Positions 24,197-35,784 of a DNA stretch of 64,000 nucleotides are shown in pieces. The stretch covers positions 153,045-217,044 of the forward strand of contig JAGRGY010000002.1 in the NCBI GenBank assembly GCA_020445255.1, in the 5' to 3' direction. The notes beneath the pieces were generated by a model that had not been told where the DNA came from, ran no database searches, and was given only the letters and a program-made list of their open reading frames with translations. The translations under genes were made by a program, and so were the position numbers. Every line of letters starts with the position of its first letter. The stretch's first letter is position 1. Source of the stretch: Gammaproteobacteria bacterium (GTDB taxonomy: Bacteria > Pseudomonadota > Gammaproteobacteria > Chromatiales > Chromatiaceae).

Positions 24197-27016
24197 TCAC
24201 GCGTAACGACGCGACTCTCCACCACCATCGACGTTGTCGATGCAGCGCCCGCAAAGGTCCGGGTGATCAGCGTTCGAACCGACATTCTCGCGGTGGTGCC
24301 AGCAACGTACGCATTTGGCATGCGCGCTCGCGACGGCGCGCACGCTCAGGCCGTCGACCTCTGTAACGACGGCGTCGCTCGGCGCATCGGCAAGCGGCGT
24401 TACCGCCGCATACGACGTGATCAGCGCGAAACGCAGCTCGTCTCCCAGCGTTTCGAGCACCTGCACCAGCCTGTCGTTGCAGTACAGCGTAACCTCGGCA
24501 TCCAGCGACGAACCGATCACGCCGTCCTTGCGCATCAGTTCGAGCTGCTTGGCGACCGCGGTCTTGACCGCAATCACCTGCGCCCAAGCGGCATCGTTCA
24601 ACGGCCCGGTGTCGCCCGCGAATAGGCCGTCGTACCAGGTCTCCATGAACACCGACTCGCTGCGTTCACCCGGCATGAAGCCCCAGATCTCGTCGGCGGT
24701 GAAACTCAATACCGGCGCCATCCACCGCACCATCGCCTCGATGATGTGGAACATCGCGGTCTGGCACGAGCGCCGCGCCAGGCTGTCGGCCTGGGTCGTG
24801 TATTGGCGGTCCTTGATCACGTCGAGATAGAACCCGCCCATGTCGGCGACGCAGAAGTTCAGCAGCTTCTGGTAAATGACGTGGAAGTTGTACTCGTCGT
24901 AGGCGCGCATGATGTCACGCTGAAGCATGTGTGCACGGCCCACGGCCCAACGGTCAAGCGCGATCATGTCGGCGGCGGCAACGCTGTGCCGTGCCGGATC
25001 GAATCCCTGCAGGTTCGCGAGCAGGAAGCGCGCGGTATTGCGGATGCGTCGATAGGCATCCGCGGTGCGCTTGAGGATCTCATCCGACACCGATATCTCG
25101 GCACGGTAGTCGGTGGCCGCGACCCACAGCCGGATGATGTCGGCACCGAGCGTCTTCATGACCTGCTGCGGTGACACGACGTTGCCGAGCGACTTGGACA
25201 TCTTCTTGCCGTCGGCATCGACGGTGAAGCCGTGCGTCAGCACGCCCTTGTAGGGCGCCCTGCCGGTCATCGCGACCGAACTCAGCAGCGACGACTGGAA
25301 CCAGCCACGGTGCTGATCGGAACCTTCCAGGTACAGGTCGGCCGGACGCACCAGCTCGGGCCGTGCATCGAGCACGCAGGCGTGCGTGACACCGGAGTCG
25401 AACCACACGTCGAGCGTGTCGGCGACCTTGTCATAGTGCTGCGCATCGGCGCCGAGCAGGTCCTCCGGCTCGAGATCGAACCAGGCCTGGATGCCACCCT
25501 GCTCGACCCGTTGCGCGACCTGCTCGACCAGCGCCGCCGTGTCCGGATGCAGCTCGCCGGTTTCTTTGTTCACGAAGAACGCGATCGGTACGCCCCAGGT
25601 ACGTTGGCGCGAGATGCACCAGTCGGGACGGTTCTCGACCATGCCCTGGATGCGGGCCCGGCCCCAGTCCGGCGTGAACGCGACGCGCTCGATCTCGGCC
25701 AGCGCGGTCGCACGCAGCCCTTTCTGTTCCATCGAGATGAACCACTGCGGCGTGGCGCGGAAGATGATCGGCGTCTTGTGCCGCCAGCAAACCGGGTAGC
25801 TGTGGGTGAACTTGGCCGACTTGACCAGTGCACCGTGTTGTTCCAGTACTTCGATGACGTGCTCGTTGGCCTTGAACACATGCTCGCCCTCGAACAGCGG
25901 CGTCCCGGGCAGGAAGCAGCCGTTGCCGCCGACCGGGTTGTCGACCGGCAGGCCATAGCGCTGACCGACCACGTAGTCCTCCATGCCGTGTCCGGGGGCC
26001 GTGTGCACGGCGCCAGTACCCACGTCGAGCGTGACGTGGTCGCCGAGCACGATCGGCACCTCGCGGTGATAGAACGGGTGGTGCAGCGCTTGGCGGTCGA
26101 ACACGCCACCCGGCGCACGTCCGATGATGCGGTGGTCGTTGCGACCCCAGCGACGCATCGCGTCCTCGAACATGCCCTCGGCGATCACGACACGCTCGTC
26201 ACCGAACTGCACCAGCACGTAGACCAGGTCGGGGTTCAGCGCGACGCCCTGGTTGGCCGGCAGCGTCCAGGGTGTCGTCGTCCAGATCACGACCGAGATG
26301 TCGCCATGGCCGACATCGCCGTCGTCGACCCGCGTGAAGTTGGCCGCGAACGCATCCTGGTCGACGGCCCTGAAACGAACGTCGATCGCGTACGACTGCT
26401 TGTCCTGGTACTCGACCTCGGCCTCGGCCAGCGCCGAGCCGCAGTCGGTGCACCAGTGCACCGGCTTCGAGCCCTTGCTGATATGGCCCTGTTCGGCGAT
26501 GCGGCCGAGCGAACGGATGATGTCGGCCTCCTGGCCGAAGTTCATCGTCAGGTACGGGTCGTTCCAATCGCCAATCACACCAAGGCGCTGGAAGTCGACG
26601 CGCTGACGGTCGACCTGCTGCATCGCAAAGTCGCGACACGCCTGGCGGAACTCGGCGGCGCTGACCTTGTGGCCCGGTTTGCCGACCTTCTTCTCGACCT
26701 GCAACTCGATCGGCAGGCCGTGGCAGTCCCAGCCCGGCACGTACGGCGCGTCGAAGCCGGCCAGCGTGCGGCTCTTGACGATGACGTCCTTGAGCACCTT
26801 GTTGACGGCATGTCCGATGTGGATCTCGCCATTGGCGTACGGCGGACCATCGTGCAGCACGAAGCTGTCGCGCCCGGCGCAGGCCGTACGGATCTTCGAA
26901 TACAGGTCGGTGGCCTCCCAGCGCTTGAGCATCTCCGGTTCACGCTGGGCCAGGTTGGCCTTCATCGGGAAGTCGGTCTGCGGGAGGTTCAGCGTGTCCT
27001 TGTAATTGTTGCTCAC
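24197..27016 (-). CDS. ileS: isoleucyl-tRNA synthetase
   Basis: A 939-residue class I aminoacyl-tRNA synthetase charging tRNA-Ile. The HIGH motif is present as G-E-I-H-I-G-H-A near residue 65 and K-M-S-K-S near 605. The editing domain ([12 protein letters not shown]) and a C-terminal zinc-binding C-x-x-C...C-x-x-C segment (V-R-C-W and L-C-G-R-C) are intact. Length is normal for the bacterial type. It follows ribF with a 31-base gap. In many gammaproteobacteria lspA comes next, but here the accessory island begins directly after ileS. Confidence 0.98.
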   Translation of the reverse strand: MSNNYKDTLNLPQTDFPMKANLAQREPEMLKRWEATDLYSKIRTACAGRDSFVLHDGPPYANGEIHIGHAVNKVLKDVIVKSRTLAGFDAPYVPGWDCHGLPIELQVEKKVGKPGHKVSAAEFRQACRDFAMQQVDRQRVDFQRLGVIGDWNDPYLTMNFGQEADIIRSLGRIAEQGHISKGSKPVHWCTDCGSALAEAEVEYQDKQSYAIDVRFRAVDQDAFAANFTRVDDGDVGHGDISVVIWTTTPWTLPANQGVALNPDLVYVLVQFGDERVVIAEGMFEDAMRRWGRNDHRIIGRAPGGVFDRQALHHPFYHREVPIVLGDHVTLDVGTGAVHTAPGHGMEDYVVGQRYGLPVDNPVGGNGCFLPGTPLFEGEHVFKANEHVIEVLEQHGALVKSAKFTHSYPVCWRHKTPIIFRATPQWFISMEQKGLRATALAEIERVAFTPDWGRARIQGMVENRPDWCISRQRTWGVPIAFFVNKETGELHPDTAALVEQVAQRVEQGGIQAWFDLEPEDLLGADAQHYDKVADTLDVWFDSGVTHACVLDARPELVRPADLYLEGSDQHRGWFQSSLLSSVAMTGRAPYKGVLTHGFTVDADGKKMSKSLGNVVSPQQVMKTLGADIIRLWVAATDYRAEISVSDEILKRTADAYRRIRNTARFLLANLQGFDPARHSVAAADMIALDRWAVGRAHMLQRDIMRAYDEYNFHVIYQKLLNFCVADMGGFYLDVIKDRQYTTQADSLARRSCQTAMFHIIEAMVRWMAPVLSFTADEIWGFMPGERSESVFMETWYDGLFAGDTGPLNDAAWAQVIAVKTAVAKQLELMRKDGVIGSSLDAEVTLYCNDRLVQVLETLGDELRFALITSYAAVTPLADAPSDAVVTEVDGLSVRAVASAHAKCVRCWHHRENVGSNADHPDLCGRCIDNVDGGGESRRYA

Positions 27017-27047
27017 GGACTAAGACCCGTCGGTAGAAGGTTTCAAA

Positions 27048-28004
27048 TCAGTGCGCCTGGCCGTGCGCGACGGCGTCGAGGCCATGGATGCGGCGCGCAC
27101 GCTGGACGTCACGGCCGATCTGTTCGCGCAACAGTTCAAACGAATCGAAGCGCCGCTCGTCACGGATATGTTCGACGAAATCGACCTCGACATGTCGACC
27201 GTACACGTCGGCATCGAAATCGAACAGGTGCACCTCGAGCAACACGCGCTCGTCGCCGGTCAGCGTCGGCCGACTGCCGATGTTGGCGACACCGGGCAGC
27301 GGCTCGATATCGAGACAGAACACCTGCACCGCGTAGACGCCAAGCAGCGGCGTCGAACGACGCAACAGCCCGATATTCAGCGTCGGGAATCCAATCGTGC
27401 GCCCGCGCTTGTTGCCGTGCGCGACCCGCCCCGCAATACGGTAGCGGCGTCCGAGACAGCGCGCCGCCTCGTCCATGTCACCGCGTTCGAGCGCCTCGCG
27501 GATGCGCGTGCTGCTGATGCGCTCGCCGTCATCCGCGACGGTCGCCAGGCTCTCGACGCCGAACCCGTGCTCACCCCCCATGCGCGTGAGCATCGCGAAG
27601 TCCCCCGCGCGATCGCGGCCGAACCGGAAATCATCGCCGACGTAGAGGTGGCGAATGGCCAGGCGATCGACCAGCACGTCGCGGACGAAGGCATCGGCCG
27701 GGACCGCCGCGAACTCGGCGTCGAAGCGGACCAACAGCACGCGATCGACGCCACACGCGGCGATCGCCTCCAACTTCTCGCGCAGCCGCGTGAGTCGCGC
27801 CGGTGCCTGCTGCGGGCGGAAGAACTCCAGCGGCTGCGGCTCGAAGATGATCACCAGCGACGGCACGCCAGCGGCACGTGCGCGGGCGTCGAGCGCCGCG
27901 AGTACGGCCTGGTGGCCGAGATGGACACCGTCGAAGTTGCCGATCGTGGCGACACATTCGCGGTGCTCGGCGCGCAGATTGTGCAGGCCGCGGATCAGTA
28001 ACAC
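27048..28004 (-). CDS. ribF: bifunctional riboflavin kinase / FAD synthetase
   Basis: A 318-residue enzyme that phosphorylates riboflavin to FMN and adenylates FMN to FAD. The N-terminal nucleotidyltransferase domain has T-I-G-N-F-D-G-V-H-L-G-H and the S-S-T-R-I-R-E segment. The C-terminal kinase domain has G-R-V-A-H-G-N-K-R-G-R-T-I-G-F-P-T-L-N-I and the late G-V-A-N-I-G-S-R-P-T. It precedes ileS in the usual order murJ-ribF-ileS, but with lspA and a small gene inserted before it. Confidence 0.97.
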   Translation of the reverse strand: MLLIRGLHNLRAEHRECVATIGNFDGVHLGHQAVLAALDARARAAGVPSLVIIFEPQPLEFFRPQQAPARLTRLREKLEAIAACGVDRVLLVRFDAEFAAVPADAFVRDVLVDRLAIRHLYVGDDFRFGRDRAGDFAMLTRMGGEHGFGVESLATVADDGERISSTRIREALERGDMDEAARCLGRRYRIAGRVAHGNKRGRTIGFPTLNIGLLRRSTPLLGVYAVQVFCLDIEPLPGVANIGSRPTLTGDERVLLEVHLFDFDADVYGRHVEVDFVEHIRDERRFDSFELLREQIGRDVQRARRIHGLDAVAHGQAH

Positions 28005-28303
28005 GGGCTTGGGACCGTCGCGAGAAACGTAAGCCGACGATTATATAGCCTGCGGCTGGTACGGCATAACGCCGGCTTCCACCTTGCCCGGCGCCGGGCG
28101 TTCTGTGCCCGTCCCGCCGTCCTGACGCGCCGCCCCACTACCGGCCCTTGGCGGAGTCTCGAACAACCCCGCGCGAACCCGATTGGCGAACAACACCGTG
28201 CAGTTCACGGCACTGATTCGGATGCTGATGCGGGGCTTTCCAATGCAGTGGCGCGAAATTCCGATGCCGGGAAGATCGCGTCATGAATCGTTGGAAGCCC
28301 CCT

Positions 28304-28732
28304 TCAGCCCCGCCGGCGCACCGACGCCCGCTTCAACACGGTGTAGAGCGCCAACAGCAGGACGGCGATCTCGAGCGAAAACCCGAACAGGTAGTCAAGC
28401 GCGGTGAGCCGCGGGGACGGCAGCACTTCCGGCAACAGCCCGGCCGCCTGCAACACGACCCGCTCCTGGCCCTGCGGCAACGGGATGTATTTTTGCGAAT
28501 CGCCCTTGATACCCAGCACCAACCCCTTGCTCTCGACAAAGTAGGGCAGCACCAGGGTACGCATCACGACGAGGTTGCCGAGGTAGATTTCCTGTCCACC
28601 CGGCGCCTTCATCTCGGTCTTGGCAAGATACCTGATCGATTCCCTGTCGCCGAACATCACGCGCGCGGCGTGCGCATTCAGTGACGCCAGCAACAGCGCG
28701 GCAGGCAAGATCCATCTCACGAGTCCCTTCAC
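28304..28732 (-). CDS. small exported/membrane protein of unknown function
   Basis: A 142-residue protein with a signal peptide (residues 1-22, V-K-G-L-V-R-W-I-L-P-A-A-L-L-L...A-H-A) and a mixed middle domain (Y-L-A-K-T-E-M, Y-L-G-N-L-V-V-M-R-T-L). A C-terminal membrane helix (about 115-133) is followed by a basic tail. The GTG start at 28732 follows GGGAGAG with suitable spacing; the frame upstream to 28975 has no good start. It lies between lspA and ribF but is separated from lspA by an intrinsic terminator. I do not recognise the family. Confidence 0.6.
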   Translation of the reverse strand: MKGLVRWILPAALLLASLNAHAARVMFGDRESIRYLAKTEMKAPGGQEIYLGNLVVMRTLVLPYFVESKGLVLGIKGDSQKYIPLPQGQERVVLQAAGLLPEVLPSPRLTALDYLFGFSLEIAVLLLALYTVLKRASVRRRG

Positions 28733-28801
28733 GTCCGTCTCTCCCTCGATGTTGTTCTGACGAGTCTTCGAGCACCCCGCATCCGGCGCGGGCTCCACGC
28801 A

Positions 28802-28837
28802 TAAAAATACCCGGGACAGTCCGTGTCGCCGGGTATT
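28802..28837 (-). terminator. intrinsic terminator downstream of lspA
   Basis: On the minus strand AATACCCGG...CCGGGTATT forms a strong stem with an inner GACA/TGTC extension, followed by TTTTTA. It sits about 170 bases after the lspA stop and ends the murJ-lspA transcript before the small exported gene. Confidence 0.85.
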
Positions 28838-29006
28838 GCCACCGAGGCCTGGTGTCGATCCGTCCTGGATCTCCGCGACATCCTGTCGACCGGTACATCC
28901 TGTACACGCACATCGTCCCTGAAGGTGGTGGCCACAGTATCGCGGCGCCGCGTGGCTCGCCCAAGGCCGCATCACCCGGCATTACGTAGGAATAATCCGA
29001 GGAACT

Positions 29007-29477
29007 TCAATCCTGGCTGACCACTGCCCCGCGCAGCCCGTCCAGCAGCAACAGCGCTACGCCCAGTGTGATCGCGCTGTCGGCGACATTGAACGATGGC
29101 CAGTACCAGTCGTGCCAGTGCCACTGCAGGAAGTCCACGACCCTGCCCAGCCAGACCCGGTCGATCACGTTGCCGATCGCCCCGCCCACGATCAGTGCCA
29201 GGCCGAACCCTGTCAGCCGCTCACCGTCCCTCAGCCGGGTGAGCCAGACGACCATACCCAGTGACACGAGCCCGCCGAGACCGATGAACAGCCAGCGCTG
29301 CCAACCGCCGGCGTCACTGAGAAAGCTGAAGGCCGCGCCAGTGTTGTAGACCAGCGTCAGGTTGAAGACCGGCCAGATCTCGAGCACCTCGTAATCCTCG
29401 AAGGTGGCCATGATCCAGAATTTGCTTACCTGATCGAGCACGATCACGAGCACGCTCAGCCACAACAGTCTCGCCAT
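29007..29477 (-). CDS. lspA: lipoprotein signal peptidase
   Basis: A 156-residue signal peptidase II, an inner-membrane aspartyl protease that removes signal peptides from prolipoproteins. Four membrane segments are evident. Both catalytic Asp motifs are present: G-N-V-I-D-R and F-N-V-A-D-S. The start overlaps the murJ stop by one base (TAATG), so the two genes are coupled. In most gammaproteobacteria lspA lies after ileS; here it follows murJ. Confidence 0.96.
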   Translation of the reverse strand: MARLLWLSVLVIVLDQVSKFWIMATFEDYEVLEIWPVFNLTLVYNTGAAFSFLSDAGGWQRWLFIGLGGLVSLGMVVWLTRLRDGERLTGFGLALIVGGAIGNVIDRVWLGRVVDFLQWHWHDWYWPSFNVADSAITLGVALLLLDGLRGAVVSQD

Positions 29478-31021
29478 TAGCGGCCCCTGCCTTCGTAGAG
29501 ATCGCGCCAGCGGATACCGACCGCGAACAACACCGCGAAATAGACCGCGGCCGCGCCGGCGATCAGGCCCCCCAGCCAGGCAACACGTTCAAGCCGGGCC
29601 GAGGTCACCCACCATTCGAAGCCGGGCCCCAACCACAGCAACAGGCCCGCCATCGTCAGCGCGGCGATCGCGACCTGGAGCAACAGACCCGGCCAACCCG
29701 GGTCCGGATCGAATGCCGCATCGCGGCGCAGGCCGCGCAACAGCAGATAGGCGTTCAGGTAGGCTGAAAGACTGGTCGCCAGCGCCAGGCCCGCATGCTG
29801 CAGCGGAAAAATCAGCGCGACGTTCATCACCATGTTGGCGACCATCGCGATGACGCCGATCCGCACCGGGGTACGGGTGTCCTGGCGCGCGTAATAACCC
29901 GGTGCGAGCACCTTGATGAGCAAGAACGCCTGCAGGCCGACCGCGTACGCCATCAGGCTGCGACGCGCCATGCCGACGTCCCCCGCGTCGAACACGTCCG
30001 ACTGGAACAGCGTCGCCATCAGCGGACCCGCGAGCACGATCAGCCCAACCATCGCCGGCACACCGAACAGCACCGTCATGCGCACACCCCAGTCCAGTGT
30101 GTGGCTGAACAGCTGCGCGCGCCCCTCGGCCTGGCGGCGCGACAGCCGCGGCAGGATCACCGTGGACAAAGCAACACCGAGGATGCCGAGTGGAAACTCC
30201 AGCAGACGGTCGGAGTAATAAAGCCACGAGATGCTGCCCGTGGTCAGGAACGATGCCAGCACCGTGTCGAACAACAGATTGATCTGCGTCACCGAGACCG
30301 CGAACAATGCCGGCAACATCAATGCCAGCACGCGCCGCACGCCGGGATCGTGGAATCCGGGACGCGGCCGCGGCAGCAGCCGGATGCGCGCCAGGAAAGG
30401 CAACTGGAACGTGAACTGGGTGATACCCGCGACGAGCACGCCCCACGCCAGCGCGACGATGCTGCCCTCCATCGCCGGCGCCAGCCAGAGCGCCGCGCCG
30501 ATCAGGCACAGGTTGAGCAGCACCGGGGTAAATGCCGGCACCGCGAAACGGTCGTGCGCATTCAGAACGCCGCCGGCAAACGCGGTCAACGAGATGAAGA
30601 ACAGGTAGGGAAACGTGAGGCGCAGCATCTCGGCCGACAACGCAAGCTTCGCCGTCTCGCCGTCGAGCACCCAGCCAAAGGCGAACACTGCGACGAACAC
30701 CGGCGCGGCGATCACACCGAGCAGCGAGACCGCGAGCGTCACCAGGCCCAGGCTGCCGGCCACGTGGTCGACGAAGTCCTTCAGTTCGCGGAACTCGCGC
30801 CGGGTCCGGTACTCGGTCAGCACGGGCACGAAGGCCGTCGCAAACGCGCCCTCGGCGAACAGTCGGCGGAGAAAGTTGGGGATCTTGAAAGCGACAAAAA
30901 AAGCGTCGGTTGCGGCGCTGGCTCCGAAGACCTGTGCCAGCACCAGGTCACGAACGAATCCGAGGATGCGGGACAGCAGCGTGTAGCCGCCGACCGTGGA
31001 CAGGGATCTGATCAGGGACAG
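29477..31021 (-). CDS. murJ: lipid II flippase MurJ (probable non-AUG start)
   Basis: About 514 residues with fourteen membrane segments. It flips lipid II across the inner membrane. The N-terminus [20 protein letters not shown] and the L-V-L-A-Q-V-F-G-A and [11 protein letters not shown] segments are family hallmarks. No ATG, GTG or TTG exists in frame between the stop at 31025-31027 and a GTG at 30943, and that GTG lies too far inside. A strong GGAGG (31030-31034) is 8 bases before a CTG at 31021 and 5 bases before an ACG at 31024, so CTG is the likely start. Confidence 0.92.
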   Translation of the reverse strand: MSLIRSLSTVGGYTLLSRILGFVRDLVLAQVFGASAATDAFFVAFKIPNFLRRLFAEGAFATAFVPVLTEYRTRREFRELKDFVDHVAGSLGLVTLAVSLLGVIAAPVFVAVFAFGWVLDGETAKLALSAEMLRLTFPYLFFISLTAFAGGVLNAHDRFAVPAFTPVLLNLCLIGAALWLAPAMEGSIVALAWGVLVAGITQFTFQLPFLARIRLLPRPRPGFHDPGVRRVLALMLPALFAVSVTQINLLFDTVLASFLTTGSISWLYYSDRLLEFPLGILGVALSTVILPRLSRRQAEGRAQLFSHTLDWGVRMTVLFGVPAMVGLIVLAGPLMATLFQSDVFDAGDVGMARRSLMAYAVGLQAFLLIKVLAPGYYARQDTRTPVRIGVIAMVANMVMNVALIFPLQHAGLALATSLSAYLNAYLLLRGLRRDAAFDPDPGWPGLLLQVAIAALTMAGLLLWLGPGFEWWVTSARLERVAWLGGLIAGAAAVYFAVLFAVGIRWRDLYEGRGR

Positions 31022-31045
31022 CGTTCAATCCTCCGGAAAGCGCGG

Positions 31046-31051
31046 ATTATA
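31046..31051 (-). promoter_or_regulatory. -10 element of the murJ promoter
   Basis: A perfect TATAAT on the minus strand places a transcript start near 31039, just ahead of the GGAGG at 31030-31034. No good -35 hexamer is seen at the right distance. It supports a murJ start very close to 31021. Confidence 0.55.
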
Positions 31052-31087
31052 GAGGCACGGACGCTGTCTTTGGCCAATGCGGCGCGA

Positions 31088-31116
31088 CTTGACACCCTTT
31101 TCGCCGACGAGGATAA
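31088..31116 (+). promoter_or_regulatory. sigma-70 promoter of rpsT
   Basis: TTGACA (31088-31093), a 17-base spacer and GATAAT (31111-31116) form a near-consensus housekeeping promoter. The predicted start near 31123 gives a leader of about 34 bases before the TTG start of rpsT. It is divergent from the murJ promoter. Confidence 0.88.
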
Positions 31117-31156
31117 TTCCGCGTCTTTCGTAACGCCGCAGCATCAGGAGACGGAT

Positions 31157-31417
31157 TTGGCCAACTCAGCACAAGCACGCAAACGCGCGCTCCAGGCGGA
31201 AAAGCACCGCCAGCACAATGCGAGCCGCCGCAGCCAGATGCGCACCGAACTCAAGAAGGTCGATGCGGCGATCCTGGCCGGCGACAAAACCGCCGCCGAG
31301 AACGCCTACAAGGTGGCGACGCCGCTGCTCGACAGCTTCGCGGGCAAGGGCCTGATCCACAAGAACAAGGCGGCGCGCCACAAGAGCCGTCTCAACGCCA
31401 GGATCCGTGCCCTCTGA
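31157..31417 (+). CDS. rpsT: 30S ribosomal protein S20
   Basis: An 86-residue, very basic S20 protein ([10 protein letters not shown] to H-K-S-R-L-N-A-R-I). It binds 16S rRNA early in 30S assembly. Translation starts at TTG (31157) after CAGGAG. A UUG start is also used by the E. coli gene, where it takes part in autogenous control, so regulation may be conserved. A sigma-70 promoter lies upstream and an intrinsic terminator 30 bases downstream. Confidence 0.97.
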   Translation: MANSAQARKRALQAEKHRQHNASRRSQMRTELKKVDAAILAGDKTAAENAYKVATPLLDSFAGKGLIHKNKAARHKSRLNARIRAL

Positions 31418-31447
31418 TACCGGCACCGCGACCTGATCGCATCCGAG

Positions 31448-31476
31448 AAAACCGGTCTCGCCAGACCGGTTTTTCT
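31448..31476 (+). terminator. intrinsic terminator of rpsT
   Basis: ACCGGTCT-CGCC-AGACCGGT forms an 8-bp stem followed by TTTT, about 30 bases after the rpsT stop. This is a classic Rho-independent terminator. Confidence 0.92.
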
Positions 31477-31502
31477 TTGGCGGCACAGATTCCCAATCCC
31501 GA

Positions 31503-31520
31503 TGTAGGAAAAATCCTACA
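31503..31520 (+). promoter_or_regulatory. GacA/UvrY-type response-regulator box
   Basis: The 18-bp palindrome TGTAGGAAAAATCCTACA has the TGTAgG-N6-CcTACA architecture of the GacA/UvrY box (TGTAAG-N6-CTTACA) that activates csrB/rsmY/rsmZ-type RNA genes. It lies after the rpsT terminator, about 65-80 bases before the proposed small RNA. Palindromic form is seen directly; identity of the regulator is inference. Confidence 0.65.
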
Positions 31521-31579
31521 TAGCCTATCGACCTGAGTTGTAACCCTCGCACCGGCCGTCGTGCCAGATTAGGGCTGTC

Positions 31580-31697
31580 GTCAGAAGGGACTCCATGGAT
31601 AGTCACGTGCGCCAGGAGGCGCTGCAAGGACCACAGAGTTTGCCAACCAAGCCTGACGACATTAACCCTGGGTGGACGGAAACACCCAGGGTTTCTT
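31580..31697 (+). ncRNA. candidate RsmY/RsmZ/CsrB-like CsrA-sequestering RNA
   Basis: A region of about 118 bases ending in a strong terminator. GGA motifs occur as AAGGGA (31585-31590), ATGGA (31595-31599), AGGA (31614-31617), AAGGA (31626-31630) and ACGGA (31676-31680). AGGA forms the exact loop of a perfect hairpin GCGCC-AGGA-GGCGC (31609-31622), ATGGA lies in a GACT/AGTC loop, and ACGGA lies in the terminator loop. Loop-exposed A(N)GGA repeats are the hallmark of RNAs that titrate CsrA/RsmA. With the GacA-type palindrome upstream, this is a convincing member of that class. The 5' end is estimated. Confidence 0.72.
31664..31697 (+). terminator. intrinsic terminator of the candidate small RNA
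   Basis: AACCCTGGGTG and its perfect 11-bp complement flank a GACGGAAA loop and are followed by TCTT. Its stem is too strong to be chance. The convergent proB gene ends 18 bases further on, so it may also limit opposing transcription. Confidence 0.85.
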
Positions 31698-31714
31698 GCT
31701 ACCGGGCCAGCCGA

Positions 31715-33909
<2,195 letters not shown>

Positions 33910-33944
33910 TCACCGTGACACCGCCAGCAGCGGCGCCGCAAACG

Positions 33945-33974
33945 AAAAAAGCCCCGTCGCTCGACGAGGCCTTT
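33945..33974 (-). terminator. intrinsic terminator after rpmA
   Basis: On the minus strand GCCTCGTC-GAGC-GACGGGGC forms a stem with one mismatch, followed by TTTTTT. It lies between rpmA and obgE and probably reduces, rather than abolishes, read-through into obgE-proB. Confidence 0.82.
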
Positions 33975-33998
33975 TGCGTGCCGGCATGTACCGGCCGG

Positions 33999-34256
33999 TC
34001 AGGCCGGCTCGACGCTGACGAACTTGCGGTTGTCCGGGCCCTTGGTCTCGAAGCGCACGACGCCGTCCGCCTTGGCGTACAGCGTGTGGTCGCGCCCGCA
34101 CCCGACGTTGACACCCGCACGCATGCGCGTGCCGCGCTGGCGCACGATGATGCCGCCGGCATTGATCGTCTGACCGCCGAACACCTTGACGCCGAGTCGC
34201 TTGGATTCTGAATCACGGCCGTTCTTCGAGCTGCCGCCTGCTTTCTTGTGTGCCAT
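33999..34256 (-). CDS. rpmA: 50S ribosomal protein L27
   Basis: An 85-residue L27 protein. The N-terminus [19 protein letters not shown] lacks the cleaved extension of Firmicutes. The body has [10 protein letters not shown] and G-C-G-R-D-H-T-L. It lies 13 bases after rplU in the usual rplU-rpmA operon and contacts the peptidyl transferase centre. Confidence 0.98.
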   Translation of the reverse strand: MAHKKAGGSSKNGRDSESKRLGVKVFGGQTINAGGIIVRQRGTRMRAGVNVGCGRDHTLYAKADGVVRFETKGPDNRKFVSVEPA

Positions 34257-34269
34257 GCTGACTACTTCC

Positions 34270-34584
34270 TCAACCGGCGCTGATGCCGGTCACTTCGATC
34301 TCGGTGAACGCCTGACGATGGCCCTGGCGCTTCATGTGGTGCTTGCGGCGACGGAACTTGACGATCATGACCTTCTTGGCGCGCCCGTGCGCCTTGACGG
34401 TGGCCGTCACCCTGCCACCCGACAGGTATGGCGTACCGACCTTGACGTCGTCGCCGTCGGCGACCATCAGCACCTTGTCCAGCTCCACGCTGGCGCCCTC
34501 GTCTGCGTCGATCTTCTCGACTTTGAGGGTCGAACCCTCGGCAACCCGATACTGTTTGCCACCGGTATGGATAACGGCGTACAT
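34270..34584 (-). CDS. rplU: 50S ribosomal protein L21
   Basis: A 104-residue L21 protein ([14 protein letters not shown] to [16 protein letters not shown]). First gene of the rplU-rpmA operon, preceded by a good sigma-70 promoter and a leader of about 84 bases, in which L21-type autoregulation could act. Confidence 0.98.
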   Translation of the reverse strand: MYAVIHTGGKQYRVAEGSTLKVEKIDADEGASVELDKVLMVADGDDVKVGTPYLSGGRVTATVKAHGRAKKVMIVKFRRRKHHMKRQGHRQAFTEIEVTGISAG

Positions 34585-34674
34585 GACCGCTGTGTCTCCC
34601 TGGATCTTGATTCTGGGGAACCTAACTCTGGCCCGCGGCGGCGAACCGATCGTCAGCCCACGGAAAGAGGCGGA

Positions 34675-34703
34675 ATTTTATAGATGCCACGCACCACCGT
34701 CAA
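34675..34703 (-). promoter_or_regulatory. sigma-70 promoter of rplU-rpmA
   Basis: On the minus strand TTGACG (34703-34698), a 17-base spacer and TAAAAT (34680-34675) form a clear housekeeping promoter. The divergent ispB gene begins 100 bases away. Confidence 0.82.
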
Positions 34704-34802
34704 CCGCAAACCCGGCGCCTCCGTTCGCCGCATTGCTTGACAGGCCGAAACACCGTTCCCTAGCATGCGCGGCAGTTTTTTGCCCCGGCACTACCCCGCC
34801 CT

Positions 34803-35771
34803 ATGGATTTTCCCCAGATTCGCGGGTTGATCGAGGACGATTTCAAGGCGACCGACGCCTGCATCCTTGAACACCTCAGCTCGGACGTGGTTCTGATCAA
34901 CCAGGTCGGTCACTATATTGTCGGCAGCGGCGGCAAGCGCCTGCGGCCCATGATCGTGCTGCTGGCTGCGCGTGCGCTCGGCTATCAGGGCACGCAGCAT
35001 GTCGATCTCGCCGCGATCGTCGAATTCATCCACACCGCGACCCTGCTGCATGACGACGTCGTCGACGAGTCCGAACAACGCCGCAGCCGCGACACCGTGA
35101 ATGCCGTCTGGGGCAACGCCGCGAGCGTGCTGGTCGGTGACTTCCTGTACTCGCGCTCGTTCGAGATGATGGTTACGGTGGGTTCGATGCCGGTGATGGA
35201 GGTCCTGTCGCACGCGACCAACCGGATCGCCGAAGGCGAGGTGCTGCAACTCCTCAACTGTCACGACCCGGATACCGACGAGACGCGCTATCGCGAAGTG
35301 ATTCTGCGCAAGACCGCTACCCTTTTCGAGGCGGGTGCGCGCCTGGGCGCGATCGTTGCCGGTGGCGACACGGGCGTCGAACGGGCGCTGGCCGCTTATG
35401 GACAGCACCTCGGCATGGCGTTTCAGATGATCGACGACGCGCTGGATTACGGTTCGTCCGGGGTCGACATCGGCAAGAACATCGGCGATGACCTGGCCGA
35501 AGGCAAGCCGACGCTGCCGCTGATCCGCGCGATCGGGCAGTGCCCCGCTGAAACCGCCGAATTGCTGCGCGACGTAATCCGGACAGGCGGCACCGAACGC
35601 ATCGAAGAGGTACTGGCAGCGATTGAATCGACCGATGCTATCGCTTACACTGCGCGGCTCGCGGCGGCGGAGGCGGAAAAGGCCAAAAAGGCGCTCGACC
35701 TGATCCCCGCATCGACCTATCGCGACGCCTTGGCGGCGCTGGCGGATTTCTCGGTCGACCGGTCGTTCTGA
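34803..35771 (+). CDS. ispB: octaprenyl (polyprenyl) diphosphate synthase
   Basis: A 322-residue trans-prenyltransferase making the long isoprenoid tail of ubiquinone/menaquinone. Both Asp-rich motifs are intact: L-L-H-D-D-V-V-D-E-S and F-Q-M-I-D-D-A-L-D-Y. G-G-K-R-L-R-P lies near residue 43. It diverges from rplU, the usual gammaproteobacterial arrangement. tRNA-Pro follows 13 bases after the stop. Confidence 0.96.
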   Translation: MDFPQIRGLIEDDFKATDACILEHLSSDVVLINQVGHYIVGSGGKRLRPMIVLLAARALGYQGTQHVDLAAIVEFIHTATLLHDDVVDESEQRRSRDTVNAVWGNAASVLVGDFLYSRSFEMMVTVGSMPVMEVLSHATNRIAEGEVLQLLNCHDPDTDETRYREVILRKTATLFEAGARLGAIVAGGDTGVERALAAYGQHLGMAFQMIDDALDYGSSGVDIGKNIGDDLAEGKPTLPLIRAIGQCPAETAELLRDVIRTGGTERIEEVLAAIESTDAIAYTARLAAAEAEKAKKALDLIPASTYRDALAALADFSVDRSF

Positions 35772-35784
35772 CACGCGATCCACT

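Noticed and set aside
25232..27517. Plus-strand open frame opposite ileS and ribF
   Set aside because: Antisense of isoleucyl-tRNA synthetase and ribF with unnatural composition; spans two real genes.
28088..28101. GCCCGGCGCCGGGC palindrome upstream of ribF
   Set aside because: In such GC-rich sequence a short self-complementary run is expected by chance; no conserved context.
29795..31156. Long plus-strand frame ending in rpsT
   Set aside because: Upstream part is antisense to murJ; the true S20 protein begins at TTG 31157 after a promoter and ribosome site.
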